Origin: Desulfobacter hydrogenophilus | GTDB taxonomy: Bacteria; Desulfobacterota; Desulfobacteria; Desulfobacterales; Desulfobacteraceae | NCBI RefSeq assembly: GCF_004319545.1 | Contig: NZ_CP036313.1 | Span: 1,313,501 to 1,377,500 of the forward strand | Length of the DNA: 64,000 bases | Reading direction: 5' to 3' | Shown here: piece by piece, positions 18,768 through 28,075 of the stretch | Position numbering within the stretch: position 1 is the first letter of the stretch | Layout of the letters: each line of letters begins with the position of its first letter | Made by a program: the position numbers and the translations under genes | Notes under the pieces: generated by a model | Databases searched by the model: none | What the model saw: the letters and a program-made list of their open reading frames with translations, nothing else | What the model was told of the DNA's origin: nothing

Positions 18768-19259
18768 AGAATCCTCCAGTTTTTAGGATGGTTTTATGTA
18801 GCCCCGGAAGGCCGATATTTTTTCCGGCTTCCGAGTCCCTTAAATCTTAAAGTTCGGTTAAGCAATATGTGTCTTTTTGCCGCCTTGTGCGCTGCTGTAG
18901 TGAAATCTGCCGGCTGCTTTAATGTGCATGGCAAGGCCGTTTTCATCTAAGCTACTCTCTTAAGGTGTCTGCATCTGCTCAAAGGTTTAACCATAAAAGT
19001 TGTAATCAGCAGGGTATAAAAATGTATTGGGGATACAAATATGAGAGCTGACGGAATTTAACAATCAGCAAATGCCTGATTTTAAATGTGAGCAAAATCC
19101 TGATGGGAGATAGGATTTTTGCCTAGGGAGAAGCCATATATATGATGTATTTCCTGTTTATAACTTTTGAAAATATAAGTAATACGAGGCCGTCACTGAT
19201 GGTATGATTGAATCTTTTTCCATAATTATCGAGCGGTCATAATTTATCCACTTGATTAA
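18768..19259. other. Divergent intergenic region
   Basis: About 490 bases between the symporter pair (minus) and the CecR-type regulator (plus), presumably holding both promoters. Apart from the hairpin at 19092-19122 and the operator-like palindrome at its right end, no feature was recognised and no coding frame is convincing. Confidence 0.5.
19092..19122 (+). terminator. Hairpin of terminator type in the intergenic region
   Basis: GCAAAATCCT and AGGATTTTTGC form a stem of about 10 bp around a ten-base loop; the T-run lies inside the 3' arm. It is isolated from any gene end, so its function is open. Confidence 0.35.
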
Positions 19260-19273
19260 TTCAATCGATTGAA
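19260..19273. promoter_or_regulatory. Perfect 14-bp palindrome, candidate operator of the CecR-type regulator
   Basis: TTCAATCGATTGAA is a perfect palindrome ending 44 bases before the GTG of the TetR-family gene. TetR regulators bind such palindromes in their own promoter, so autoregulation of the export operon is likely. Confidence 0.55.
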
Positions 19274-19317
19274 CTAAATCTGATGGAGCAGATCAAAAAC
19301 ACAAACTGGGAGACCTT

Positions 19318-19974
19318 GTGGTTAAAAAAAAGAACGCCCCCGACACCAAAGATCGTCTGCTTGACGCCGCCATAGACGTATTTGGCAGACATGGCTTTGA
19401 TTCGGCCACCACCCGGATGATTGCCAAAGCAGGCAACGTGAACATTGCCGCCATCCCCTATTATTTCGGGGGCAAGGGCGGGCTTTACCAGACCGTCATC
19501 GATCATATTGTTGACCAGATCAAAAAGGAAGCCGGAGAGCTGCTGGAACAAATTGACGAGACGACCTTCACCAACGATAGCGGTCGGCAGCAGGCCCGGG
19601 AACTGATGCAGGCCATTCTCGAACGATTTATTCATTTTATTGCCGGTTCGGAACAAGGGCAGCGTTTCTCCAGAATCCTCCTGCGGGAGCAGATGTTCCC
19701 AAGTTCTGCCTATGACACTATTTTTGAAGGGTTCCTGAAACCTGTGCTTGATGCGTTGTCCACCCTGATCATGGCGACATCCGGAAAATCCGATCCCAGG
19801 CAGGCAACATTTAAAGCCATGACGCTCATGGGCCAGGTGCTGATTTTCCGGGTGGCCCGGGAGACCATTGTCCGGGGGCTTGACCTTGAAGGGTATTCCC
19901 CGGAAGAACTGGAAGAAATCCGCGCCGTGATTGTGGGCAATGCCCTGGCAATCACGTCAACGCCAAGCCAATAG
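19318..19974 (+). CDS. TetR-family regulator, CecR (YbiH) type
   Basis: The product is 218 residues with a GTG start preceded by GGGAG. The first 60 residues are a TetR helix-turn-helix (RLLDAAIDVFGRHGFDSATT, RMIAKAGNVNIAAIPYYFGG). The C-terminal part (IHFIAGSEQGQRFSRILLRE and the FLKPVLDAL helix) resembles the ligand domain of CecR proteins. In E. coli, CecR controls the ybhGFSR efflux operon; here exactly such genes follow (HlyD protein, double ABC ATPase, two permeases). It is probably a ligand-released repressor of this operon acting at the palindrome 19260-19273. The gap to the next gene is 17 bases. Confidence 0.88.
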   Translation: MVKKKNAPDTKDRLLDAAIDVFGRHGFDSATTRMIAKAGNVNIAAIPYYFGGKGGLYQTVIDHIVDQIKKEAGELLEQIDETTFTNDSGRQQARELMQAILERFIHFIAGSEQGQRFSRILLREQMFPSSAYDTIFEGFLKPVLDALSTLIMATSGKSDPRQATFKAMTLMGQVLIFRVARETIVRGLDLEGYSPEELEEIRAVIVGNALAITSTPSQ

Positions 19975-19991
19975 AGAATAAGGAAATTGTT

Positions 19992-21044
19992 ATGAAAAAA
20001 GTATTACCTGTCATCATACTGATCCTTGCGGCAGCCGGTGCGTATATGTATTGGCAGAATCAGAACAAAAAACAGGATGAAAATGCCGGCATCTTCAAAA
20101 TTTACGGCACCATCGATATTCGCGATGCATCCCTTGCGTTCACAGAACAGGAACGGATTGAAGCAATTCTGGTCGAAGAGGGCATGCGTGTAAAAAAAGG
20201 CCAGGTGCTGGCAAAACTTCGCACGGCAAAACTCGATGCCGCCATCAAGGAACTCACGGCCCGGATCGCGGCCCAGCAGGAGACCGTGGCCAAACTGGAA
20301 GCGGGCAGCCGGTCCCAGGAAATTGACCAGGCCCGGGCCGAGGTGCAGGCAATCATGGCCCGGGTGGCAAATGTCACCCGCACCGTAAAACGCCTCAAAG
20401 CCACCTCCCGATCCGGGGCCACCAGCATTCAAAATTATGATGACGCAAAAGCACAACTAAAGGTTGAACAAGCCCAGCTGGCTGCCGGCCGCAAAGCCCT
20501 GGATCTGCTCATTGAAGGCCCACGCAAAGAAGATATCGCCGCAGCCCGACACCAACTTGATGCGCTTGGGGCAAGCCTTGATCAGCTTCAGGTGCGCCTG
20601 TCCGACATGATCCTGATCGCACCTGCCGACGGTATCATTCAGTCCAGAATCCTGGAACAAGGGGAACTTGCCGGGCCTTCCAAGCCCGCTTTTGTCCTGG
20701 CACTTTGTGATCCCAAATGGGTCCGGGCATACATCCCCGAGCCCATGCTGGGAAAAATCAATCTGGGCATGACCGCCCAAATTTTTACGGATACGTTACC
20801 CGGGCAGCCATTGGACGGATGGGTGGGCTTTATTTCACCCGTGGCGGAATTTACCCCCCGGGCTGTGGCCACCGAAGACCTGCGCACCCAGCTGGTATAC
20901 GAAACCCGGGTATTTGTAAAAGATCCAAAGGATATGTTACGTCTGGGCACACCCGTAACCGTGGCCATTAATAAAAATCAAACCGACGCCCGGCCTGCTG
21001 TTCCGGCAGAAACTGCGAACTTATCCCGGGAATCGGTGGAATAG
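19992..21044 (+). CDS. HlyD-family membrane fusion protein (YbhG-like)
   Basis: The product is 350 residues. An N-terminal anchor or signal (about 4-22) is followed by a biotinyl-lipoyl-like half (VEEGMRVKKGQVLAKLRTAK), a long coiled coil (about 75-200, with IKELTARIAAQQETVAKLEA), the second lipoyl half (LIAPADGIIQSRILEQGELA) and a beta-barrel. It links an inner-membrane ABC exporter to the outer membrane. It lies between the CecR-type regulator and the ABC ATPase and matches E. coli ybhG in position and domain order. Confidence 0.9.
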   Translation: MKKVLPVIILILAAAGAYMYWQNQNKKQDENAGIFKIYGTIDIRDASLAFTEQERIEAILVEEGMRVKKGQVLAKLRTAKLDAAIKELTARIAAQQETVAKLEAGSRSQEIDQARAEVQAIMARVANVTRTVKRLKATSRSGATSIQNYDDAKAQLKVEQAQLAAGRKALDLLIEGPRKEDIAAARHQLDALGASLDQLQVRLSDMILIAPADGIIQSRILEQGELAGPSKPAFVLALCDPKWVRAYIPEPMLGKINLGMTAQIFTDTLPGQPLDGWVGFISPVAEFTPRAVATEDLRTQLVYETRVFVKDPKDMLRLGTPVTVAINKNQTDARPAVPAETANLSRESVE

Positions 21045-21047
21045 GAT

Positions 21048-22883
21048 ATGAACAGCAGCGTGAGCCGCGTAAGCGTGGCATTGCCAACAAAGGATACGGG
21101 CGTTGAAAATATGCCCTTGATGCATGCAGACCGCATATGCAAAACCTTTGACACCCCAAGCGGTAAAAAAATCCAGGCCCTGGATGGAATCAGCCTCAAA
21201 ATTGTCCAGGGCCGGGTAACCGGTCTTGTGGGCGCGGACGGTGCGGGAAAAACCACCCTGATTCGCATTGCCGCAGGTCTTTTAGTGCCCACGACCGGAC
21301 AGATGAGCCTGCTGGGACTGGACAGCGTGGAACACAGTCTGGAAATCCAGAGCCGTGTGGGGTATATGCCCCAGAAATTCGGTTTGTACCAGGACCTGAC
21401 CGTGATCGAAAATCTAAGACTTTATGCGGATCTTCAGGGTGTTGCCTTAAAAGAACGGCACGCCCGCTTTGACAAGCTGCTGACCATGACCGATCTTACC
21501 CCGTATACAAAAAGACGGGCAGGCGCCCTTTCCGGCGGCATGAAGCAGAAATTGGGCCTGGCCTGTGCCCTGATAAAATCCCCTGAATTACTCCTGCTGG
21601 ACGAACCCACCGTGGGCGTAGACCCGGTGTCCCGGCGGGAGCTTTGGAAAATCGTTTATGACCTGGTGGAAAATGACAGGATCGGGGTCCTGGTCTCCAC
21701 AGCCTACCTGGATGAGGCACAACGCTGCGACCAGGTCAAGGTGCTGCACCAGGGGCGCCTTTTGGCCCAGGGCAGTCCGGACAGCTTTACCGCCAAAATG
21801 ACGGGCCGGGTGTTCCTGGCCGGCCCGGATGAACAGATACGAGCCAGACAGATTTACACCCGGCTGGCCGGACAGGAAGGCATTGCAGACGCCACAATCC
21901 GGTCCGGGCGGGTGCGGGTGGTGCTTGACAGCGCGGTATCCCCGGAAAGCGACAACACCCCGGATACCGGAAAGCAGAAAATTGCAAGCCTGCTGAACCG
22001 GGCTGCCGACACAATAACAGCGGCAGACCCGGTCTTTGAAGATGCGTTTATGGCCCTGATCCCAAGGGGCGATGCCCAGCTTCATACGCCATCTTCAGAT
22101 CAGACAACGCCATGGGTTCCGGGGTCGTCATCCGGGGATGATGCGGCCGTCATAACAAACAATTTATGCAAAAAATTTGGAGATTTTACGGCGGTTTCAG
22201 ACCTCACCCTTGATGTCCGCCAAGGTGAAATCTTTGGATTGCTGGGTCCCAATGGCGCCGGCAAAAGCACTACATTCCGCATGCTGTGCGGGCTGTTACC
22301 CGCCACATCCGGGGACATCCGGGTGGCGGGCCGCAATCTGCGGCGATCCCGTGCCAAAGCCAGGGCACGCCTGGGATATATGGCCCAGCAGTTTTCACTT
22401 TACGGCCAGCTCAGTGTGGTGGAAAACTTTAAATTTTTTGGCAGGGCATACGGCCTTTCCGGCAAACAGCTCAAAAACAGAATGGCCTGGGCCTTTGATG
22501 AATTCGGGCTGAACGCCTGGCAGGACAAACCGGCCGGAGAGCTTCCCGGCGGATACAAACAGCGTCTTTCCATGGCCACGGCCCTGCTCCACGAACCGGA
22601 CATCCTGTTTTTAGATGAGCCCACCTCCGGGGTGGACCCCTTTGCCCGTCGGGAATTCTGGCTGCGCATCAACGGGTTTGCCGAACAGGGGGTCACCGTC
22701 ATCGTCACCACCCATTTTATGGAAGAAGCAGAATACTGCGACCGCATGGTGATCATCAGCCGGGGCAAAACCCTGGCCATGGGCACGCCGGGGGAAATCC
22801 GCAGCCTGGCCCGGACACCTGAAACCCCGGCCCCCACCATGGATGATGCCTTTATCACCCTTTCACAAGGAGACCGGTCATGA
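21048..22883 (+). CDS. ABC exporter ATPase with two nucleotide-binding domains (YbhF-like)
   Basis: The product is 611 residues. Domain 1 has Walker A GADGAGKTT (near 62), signature LSGGMKQKL (near 162) and Walker B LLLLDEPTVGVDP. Domain 2 has GPNGAGKST (near 402), signature variant LPGGYKQRL and Walker B ILFLDEPTSGVDP. The tandem arrangement equals E. coli YbhF. The start at 21048 has a GGAATAGGAT site; an alternative is Met at 21111 (MPLMHADRICKTF). The gene overlaps the next permease gene by four bases. Confidence 0.93.
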   Translation: MNSSVSRVSVALPTKDTGVENMPLMHADRICKTFDTPSGKKIQALDGISLKIVQGRVTGLVGADGAGKTTLIRIAAGLLVPTTGQMSLLGLDSVEHSLEIQSRVGYMPQKFGLYQDLTVIENLRLYADLQGVALKERHARFDKLLTMTDLTPYTKRRAGALSGGMKQKLGLACALIKSPELLLLDEPTVGVDPVSRRELWKIVYDLVENDRIGVLVSTAYLDEAQRCDQVKVLHQGRLLAQGSPDSFTAKMTGRVFLAGPDEQIRARQIYTRLAGQEGIADATIRSGRVRVVLDSAVSPESDNTPDTGKQKIASLLNRAADTITAADPVFEDAFMALIPRGDAQLHTPSSDQTTPWVPGSSSGDDAAVITNNLCKKFGDFTAVSDLTLDVRQGEIFGLLGPNGAGKSTTFRMLCGLLPATSGDIRVAGRNLRRSRAKARARLGYMAQQFSLYGQLSVVENFKFFGRAYGLSGKQLKNRMAWAFDEFGLNAWQDKPAGELPGGYKQRLSMATALLHEPDILFLDEPTSGVDPFARREFWLRINGFAEQGVTVIVTTHFMEEAEYCDRMVIISRGKTLAMGTPGEIRSLARTPETPAPTMDDAFITLSQGDRS

Positions 22884-24022
22884 CCCGTTTTTTCATGCGC
22901 CTTTTCGGGGTGCTTCGCAAGGAGACCCTCCAGATCTTAAGGGACCCCAGCTCCATTATCCTGGCCCTGGTCATGCCCATGGTGCTGCTGATAATTTTTG
23001 GATATGGTGTAAGCCTGGATGCCGAACATGTGCCCATGGTCCTTGTCAATCATGACAAAGGTCCCATGTCCCGGGAACTTGCGGCGCGGGTTGCTGGCTC
23101 TGCCAATTTCAAAATAAAAACCGCCGAGAGTATGGCCCAGGCGCAATCGCTTATTCTGGCACGAAAAGCCGAGGGCATTATCCTTTTACAGAATAATTTC
23201 ACGGCAATTCTTGAAGGCGCGGCGGCAGGCACCGGCACAGGGTACAAGGCTCCGGTCCAGCTGATCATCAACGGCACCGACCCCAACCGTGCCCGGCTCA
23301 TTGAAGGATATGTGAAAAGCATTGCTGCCAAATGGACATCCATACGGGTGGCCCGGGGGCAAACCGCCATGGTGTCCCTGGTTTCCATATCCCCGCGTAT
23401 CTGGTTCAACGAGGCCGCCATTAGCCGCTACTTTTTGATTCCGGGCCTGATTACCTTGATCATGACGCTCATCGGCATCCTTCTTACAGCTTTGGTCATT
23501 GCCCGGGAGTGGGAGCGCGGCACCATGGAGGCCATGCTGGTGACGCCTTTGCGCAAGATCGACATCCTGTTGGGTAAAACCCTGCCCTATTATTTTCTGG
23601 GCATGTTCGGCATGGTCATGTCCGTGGTGGTGGGCACCACCCTTTTCGGCGTGCCTTTCCGGGGTTCCGTGGGTGCGCTTGTGGGCTTAAGTTCCCTGTT
23701 CATGCTCACTTGCCTTGGATTCGGACTTTTCCTTTCCGCGGCCATCCGTATCCAGTTTGTGGCGGCCCAAATCTCGATTGTGGCAGGTTTTTTACCGGCC
23801 TTTTTTATATCCGGCCTGATATTTGATCTTGAATCCACACCGAAATTCATCCAGGTCATCAGCTATATTTTCCCGGCCAGATATTTTGTTACCATCGCCC
23901 ATACCCTGTTTGCCGCAGGAGATGTTTGGCCCGTACTGCTGCCCAATGCCCTGGTGCTGGCATTCATGGCACTTTTGTTCCTGGGACTGGCATACCGCAA
24001 AATATCAAAACGACTGGAGTAA
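22880..24022 (+). CDS. ABC-2 type permease (YbhS-like)
   Basis: The product is 380 residues. One N-terminal transmembrane segment, a periplasmic domain of about 150 residues and five C-terminal helices are visible, with the ABC-2 signature region EWERGTMEAMLVTPLRKIDI. It overlaps the ATPase gene (ATGA-type) and is followed after two bases by its sister permease. Together they form a heterodimeric exporter channel; E. coli YbhFSR exports drugs and Na+/Li+. Confidence 0.92.
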   Translation: MTRFFMRLFGVLRKETLQILRDPSSIILALVMPMVLLIIFGYGVSLDAEHVPMVLVNHDKGPMSRELAARVAGSANFKIKTAESMAQAQSLILARKAEGIILLQNNFTAILEGAAAGTGTGYKAPVQLIINGTDPNRARLIEGYVKSIAAKWTSIRVARGQTAMVSLVSISPRIWFNEAAISRYFLIPGLITLIMTLIGILLTALVIAREWERGTMEAMLVTPLRKIDILLGKTLPYYFLGMFGMVMSVVVGTTLFGVPFRGSVGALVGLSSLFMLTCLGFGLFLSAAIRIQFVAAQISIVAGFLPAFFISGLIFDLESTPKFIQVISYIFPARYFVTIAHTLFAAGDVWPVLLPNALVLAFMALLFLGLAYRKISKRLE

Positions 24023-24024
24023 CC

Positions 24025-25146
24025 ATGCAGACCCTCAGACGTCTGATCGCCCTGATATTAAAAGAATTTCTCACCATCATGAAGGACCCTAAAAGCCGGT
24101 TTGTGGTGATTGTACCGCCTATTCTCCAGTTCCTTATCTTTAGCTATGCCGCCACCTTTGACCTGGAAAATGTCCGGTATGCCGTGTTTGACGAATGCCG
24201 GTCTGTCCTGTCCCGGTCATTTCTGGCCGGTATTGAAGGTACAGGACGGTTTAAGCTCACAGGATATCTTGAAAATGTCGGACAGGTTAAAGAGATCATT
24301 GACAATGAAAAAGCCCGACTGATGATCCATATCGGACCCCGGTTTGAAGAATGCCTGCGATCCGGCCGACCTGCACCGATCCAAGTCATTGCCGACGGCA
24401 GAAGCCCCAATGTGGCTATGATTGCCATTGGATACCTGGGTACAATTGTGGAAAATTTTAATAACAGCCTTTTGGAACAAGGCATAGCCCAGGGCAGCGG
24501 GCCTGGCCTGGCCCTGGTGGAACGGGCCTGGTTCAACGAAAATCTAAGCAGCCGATGGTTTATGGTCTCAGCGCTTGGTGGGGTGATCAGCACAGTGGTA
24601 GTGATGACCCTCATTAGTCTCTCCGTTGCCAGGGAAAGGGAGTTCGGCACCTTTGACCAGCTTCTGGTGGCCCCGTTCAGTCCGGTGGAGATTCTGGTGG
24701 GCAAATCCATGCCGGGCATTGTCTTTGGCATGCTGGACGCCCTGATTTTTTCCGGGGGGGCGGTGCTCTGGTTTCATATTCCCTTCCGGGGAACGATCAG
24801 CGCCCTTATGGTTGCTCTATTATGCTTTATCATCACCCTTGTGGGAATAGGACTGCTGGTGTCTTCACTGTCCACCACCATGCAGCAGGGGCTTTTAGGC
24901 GCATTTTTATTCCTGATGCCTGCGATCACGTTGTCCGGACTTGCCACGCCCGTGGAAAATATGCCCATGTGGCTTCAGCAGGCAAACATGTTTAATCCGG
25001 TGCGCCACATCATCACAGCCCTTCGCAGGATTTTTCTTGAGGGCGCAGATCTTGTCACGGTTTGGCCCCAGATCTGGCCATTATTAATCATGGCGTGCAT
25101 CACGCTGCCCCTGGCAACCTGGCTGTTTAGACATCGATCCGTGTAA
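24025..25146 (+). CDS. ABC-2 type permease (YbhR-like)
   Basis: The product is 373 residues from ATG at 24025, two bases after the previous stop (CTGGAGTAACC gives the ribosome site). The frame is open further upstream but inside ybhS. It has the same fold as its neighbour: an N-terminal helix, periplasmic domain, the VAREREFGTFDQLLVAPFSP signature and five helices. It is the last gene of the operon and convergent with the antiporter gene, 16 bases away. Confidence 0.92.
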   Translation: MQTLRRLIALILKEFLTIMKDPKSRFVVIVPPILQFLIFSYAATFDLENVRYAVFDECRSVLSRSFLAGIEGTGRFKLTGYLENVGQVKEIIDNEKARLMIHIGPRFEECLRSGRPAPIQVIADGRSPNVAMIAIGYLGTIVENFNNSLLEQGIAQGSGPGLALVERAWFNENLSSRWFMVSALGGVISTVVVMTLISLSVAREREFGTFDQLLVAPFSPVEILVGKSMPGIVFGMLDALIFSGGAVLWFHIPFRGTISALMVALLCFIITLVGIGLLVSSLSTTMQQGLLGAFLFLMPAITLSGLATPVENMPMWLQQANMFNPVRHIITALRRIFLEGADLVTVWPQIWPLLIMACITLPLATWLFRHRSV

Positions 25147-25162
25147 TGGATTTAGCTGTTAC

Positions 25163-27127
25163 TTACTGTGAAGGTGAAATCAACGTTTTAAAATCCGCCA
25201 GTTGCTCGGCATTGCCCATGACAGCAATTAATTCACCTGCTTTGAACTGATAATCTGCATCCGGGTTGGGTTGCAACACGCCGTCATGCATCACGCCAAC
25301 CACTGATATCCCGATTTTGGTGCGAAGATCCAACTCTTTAATTGTCCGGCCTATCACGGGACTGTCGGCCACCAGTTTTATCCAGTTAAACTCCAGCAGA
25401 TCACACGCTTTCTGTAGTTGAGACAAGGTGCGATATCTCGGAGAGACCTTGAAGAACGGGGCATACAGCTCCCTGCGAAAGGCGTCGGTATATGTCTGGA
25501 TATCTGTGGTTGGGATATTTAAATGCAGCAACGCCTGGCGGGTGAATTGCAGGCCGGCCTCAAATTCCGGCTGAATCACTTCCTGTATGCCCTGTTCATG
25601 CAGGGCCTGCATCTGTTCTACCCCTTCGGCCCTTGCCACAATATTGACCTTGGGGTTTAAATGGCGGATCTGGTCGCAGACGGTTCCGGTGACATCAATC
25701 CGCGGTGTGGTAATGAGCACAAGGTTGGCCTCTTTTATCTTGCCGGCCTCCAGCACAACATCCCGGGTGACATCCCCGTAAATCACCGGGAACCCCATGC
25801 TCTTGGCCTGGGTCACCCGCCGGTAATCAATTTCAATAATGACAAAGGCCAGATCCAGGCGCTGCAGAATCTGGCCGACATGAGACCCAATCCGCCCCCC
25901 GCCGGCAATGACCACATGATTGCGCAAACCGGTGTCAGGTAAATTGATGGTCTGTACAGGCTCTTTTTTAAACATACGCTTTCGCAACCCGTACAGTGGT
26001 GCGGTCAATCCCGAAACAAGCGGCGTCAATAACATGGTTACAATCGCAGTTGCCAGTGTCAGGGAATAAAGATCATTGGATATGGATTCGGTGCTGATGC
26101 CGACCCGCGCCAGCACAAATGAAAACTCTCCCACCTGGAACATGCTTAATCCCAAGGCCAGCGGTATGACGTTGCCATAGCCGAATATGCGGCTTAATAT
26201 GCTGAAAATAAGTCCCTTGCCTGCGGATACAAATACAACCACAATCAGGATTGTTTGCCAGTGCTTAGCCAAAAAAACCGGATCCAGAAGCATGCCCACC
26301 GATACAAAAAAAAGCAAACCAAAGATATCCCGCAGCGGAATAATATCGCTCAGTGCCTGGTGGCCATAATCAGATTCGCTGAGCACCATTCCGGCGACAA
26401 ACGCACCAAACGCAAAAGACAATCCAAATAAATAGGTGCCATATCCCACGCCCAGACCAACTGCGGTGATTGCCAGCAGAAATAATTCCCTTGAATTGCG
26501 TCTGGCAATATAGGCCAACAATTTTGGAATGAGTCGTGTGCCTATAAAAACCATCAGAAACAGGAATGTCACCGCCTTGACCGCTGCCCAGCCAAGCGCA
26601 TGTATCCCTGCTTCGGGTTGATTTAACTGGGGCAGAATAATCATCAAAGGAACAACTGCCAGATCCTGAACAATCAACATGCCGATCATGACCCTGCTGG
26701 AAAGGGTGCCCATTCGCCCCTGGCTCATCAGTGTTTTAAGAATCACCATGGTACTGGATAAGGCAATGAGCCCCCCAAACCAGAGCGAGTCGGTAAAAGG
26801 CCAGTTAAATATTTTACCGATACCAAAGCCAAGGAGAATTGAAAGCAGCATCTGTATCGGGGTGCCGATCAAGGCAATCCGGGCCACAGGTTTCAGTTCT
26901 TTTAATGAAAACTCCAGTCCCAGGGCAAAAAGCAAAAGCGCAACACCAATCTCAGCTAATAATTCGATATCGTGGATATTGGAAACTGTGACGCCCCCAG
27001 TAAAGGGACCAACCATAACACCGACCAGAATGTATCCCAGGATTAAAGGCTGTCTTAACCGCTGGGCGATAAGGCCGCCAATTAAACCGGCCACAACAAT
27101 AATTGCAATATCAGAAGCTATACCCAT
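25163..27127 (-). CDS. Kef-type monovalent cation:proton antiporter (CPA2) with RCK domains
   Basis: The product is 654 residues. The first 390 carry about 12 membrane segments of the Na+/H+ exchanger (CPA2) fold, including [17 protein letters not shown] and [18 protein letters not shown]. Near 402 an RCK_N/TrkA_N Rossmann domain begins ([17 protein letters not shown]), and an RCK_C domain lies near 570-650 ([20 protein letters not shown]). This is the architecture of KefB/KefC and YbaL, which export K+ for protection against electrophiles or for pH control. No ancillary KefF/KefG gene is adjacent. Confidence 0.92.
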   Translation of the reverse strand: MGIASDIAIIVVAGLIGGLIAQRLRQPLILGYILVGVMVGPFTGGVTVSNIHDIELLAEIGVALLLFALGLEFSLKELKPVARIALIGTPIQMLLSILLGFGIGKIFNWPFTDSLWFGGLIALSSTMVILKTLMSQGRMGTLSSRVMIGMLIVQDLAVVPLMIILPQLNQPEAGIHALGWAAVKAVTFLFLMVFIGTRLIPKLLAYIARRNSRELFLLAITAVGLGVGYGTYLFGLSFAFGAFVAGMVLSESDYGHQALSDIIPLRDIFGLLFFVSVGMLLDPVFLAKHWQTILIVVVFVSAGKGLIFSILSRIFGYGNVIPLALGLSMFQVGEFSFVLARVGISTESISNDLYSLTLATAIVTMLLTPLVSGLTAPLYGLRKRMFKKEPVQTINLPDTGLRNHVVIAGGGRIGSHVGQILQRLDLAFVIIEIDYRRVTQAKSMGFPVIYGDVTRDVVLEAGKIKEANLVLITTPRIDVTGTVCDQIRHLNPKVNIVARAEGVEQMQALHEQGIQEVIQPEFEAGLQFTRQALLHLNIPTTDIQTYTDAFRRELYAPFFKVSPRYRTLSQLQKACDLLEFNWIKLVADSPVIGRTIKELDLRTKIGISVVGVMHDGVLQPNPDADYQFKAGELIAVMGNAEQLADFKTLISPSQ

Positions 27128-27160
27128 CCGTATGTATCCCTGAAATTAGTTGATAATTAT

Positions 27161-27177
27161 TTAATCTGTGGTCCTTA
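27161..27177 (+). repeat. Short dispersed motif, site 2
   Basis: TTAATCTGTGGTCCTTA differs by one base from the sites at 33179 and 38392. It is upstream of the antiporter gene and outside the hairpin repeats. Confidence 0.4.
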
Positions 27178-27275
27178 TTCCCAATGGGAAATAAAAAATC
27201 CCAACCCTGGACCATGAATGATCAATCTGACATAATAATAAAATTTGAATTAGAAAGCCACTGGCTTTCATATAA

Positions 27276-27364
27276 AATAGCCACGGGCTGACTTGGTCTC
27301 TCGACACCCAGGTTCAGCCAACAACGAAAGTTTAACAATCTGTGTCGCTTACACAAACTTTCTT
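27276..27364 (+). repeat. 90-bp two-hairpin dispersed repeat, copy A
   Basis: First half: ATAGCCACGGGCTGACTTGG, then CCCAGGTTCAGCC. Second half: GAAAGTTT... AAACTTTC hairpin with CTTATAA. Just before it (27253-27275) GAAAGCCACTGGCTTTC followed by ATATAA looks like the tail of a further, truncated copy. Copy B follows head to tail. Confidence 0.8.
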
Positions 27365-27460
27365 ATAACAGCCATGGGCTGACTTGGTCTATCAATACCG
27401 AGGTTCAACCCACAACAAAGCATGAAAGTAATTCAGTCACTTATTGGAACTTTCATATAA
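27365..27460 (+). repeat. 90-bp two-hairpin dispersed repeat, copy B
   Basis: It reads ATAACAGCCATGGGCTGACT, a GGGCTGA/TCAACCC hairpin, CCCACAACAAAGCATGAAAG, then a second hairpin (ATGAAAGT/ACTTTCAT) and ATAA. It is the clearest copy and serves as the reference. Directly repeated after copy A. Confidence 0.85.
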
Positions 27461-27515
27461 AAAAAACGAAACAAGCACAACAAACACTTAATGATCAGGA
27501 TTGGAGGAGAAATTA

Positions 27516-27734
27516 ATGGATCCAGAAAAAATGATCAATGGTTTGACAAAAGAACTGGCGGCTGAATTGAAAACAATGTCCAAGACAAAAGATATTGATG
27601 CAAAGGAAACGCATAGCCGGATTATAAAAAATTTATGTCAATCGCTGGGGGTCTTTTTTGATTTAATGAGTGAGATGATGCCTTATGACCCTGATGAAGA
27701 TGATGATTTAGATAATGAAGATATTCCATTTTAA
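27516..27734 (+). CDS. Small acidic protein of unknown function
   Basis: The product is 72 residues from ATG at 27516, placed by GGAGGAG at 27502-27508; a TTG 15 bases upstream lies on that ribosome site and is rejected. The protein is helical in outlook, with an acidic tail (YDPDEDDDLDNEDIPF). No family was recognised. It is a single gene between repeat copies and the leu leader. Confidence 0.6.
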   Translation: MDPEKMINGLTKELAAELKTMSKTKDIDAKETHSRIIKNLCQSLGVFFDLMSEMMPYDPDEDDDLDNEDIPF

Positions 27735-27836
27735 ACGCATCCGTTTCACCGGGCTTACTGAGCCAATTACCGGGAGAAAATTCGAAATAAATCAGTCCTT
27801 TAATTTGCCATACATTTGAACATCGTTATTTTCTTC

Positions 27837-27864
27837 TTGACTTCATTTAATTTATATATAATAA
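27837..27864 (+). promoter_or_regulatory. Candidate promoter of the leu leader transcript
   Basis: TTGACT (27837-27842) is followed by TATATATAATAA, with possible -10 boxes TATAAT (27857) at 14 bases or TAATAA (27859) at 16 bases. It would start the RNA about 25 bases before the leader peptide. Confidence 0.45.
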
Positions 27865-27895
27865 ATTAACTTTAATTAAAGTGAATAAATTGATT

Positions 27896-27976
27896 ATGAA
27901 TTTTATAAGCCTGCTATTAGCTCTCCTTCTTATCGAGGAGGTGGTTCTTGACACCTCCGGGCGAAGGGGCTCTTAG
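27896..27976 (+). CDS. Leader peptide of the leuA attenuator
   Basis: A 26-codon frame, ATG to TAG, encodes MNFISLLLALLLIEEVVLDT then SGRRGS. It has seven leucines, two valines and two isoleucines, with LLLALLLI in a block. This is the hallmark of leu/ilv attenuation: ribosome stalling at Leu codons when leucine is scarce changes the folding of the RNA. A weak ribosome-binding AAAGTGA precedes it. It lies upstream of a hairpin, a terminator and leuA, exactly the order expected. It is too short for usual gene callers. Confidence 0.85.
   Translation: MNFISLLLALLLIEEVVLDTSGRRGS
27937..27958 (+). promoter_or_regulatory. Pause hairpin in the leu leader
   Basis: GGAGGTG and CACCTCC pair perfectly around an eight-base loop, inside the leader peptide frame just after the leucine block. 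A stalled ribosome would cover its 5' side. GGGGCT (27966-27971) could pair with AGCCC at 28015-28019 as an antiterminator; this second pairing is inferred. Confidence 0.6.
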
Positions 27977-28001
27977 TGGCATAATATTTATAAGTGAAAA
28001 T

Positions 28002-28044
28002 AAAAGCCGTTATCAGCCCTGCCGGGCAGATAACGGCTTTTTTT
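28002..28044 (+). terminator. Rho-independent attenuator terminator before leuA
   Basis: AAAAGCCGTTATC (28002-28014) pairs with GATAACGGCTTTT (28029-28041), followed by more T. It is 32 bases upstream of leuA and downstream of the leader peptide, so it should stop transcription when leucine is plentiful. Confidence 0.9.
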
Positions 28045-28075
28045 ATTTTTATCCGACACAATAAAGGGGAAGAAC

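Noticed and set aside
18768..19317. A tRNA or small RNA gene between the symporter and the regulator
   Set aside because: Hairpins are present but no cloverleaf or conserved RNA pattern was recognised.
27276..27460. CRISPR array
   Set aside because: The repeats are long, few, with internal hairpins and no regular unique spacers, and no cas genes are present.
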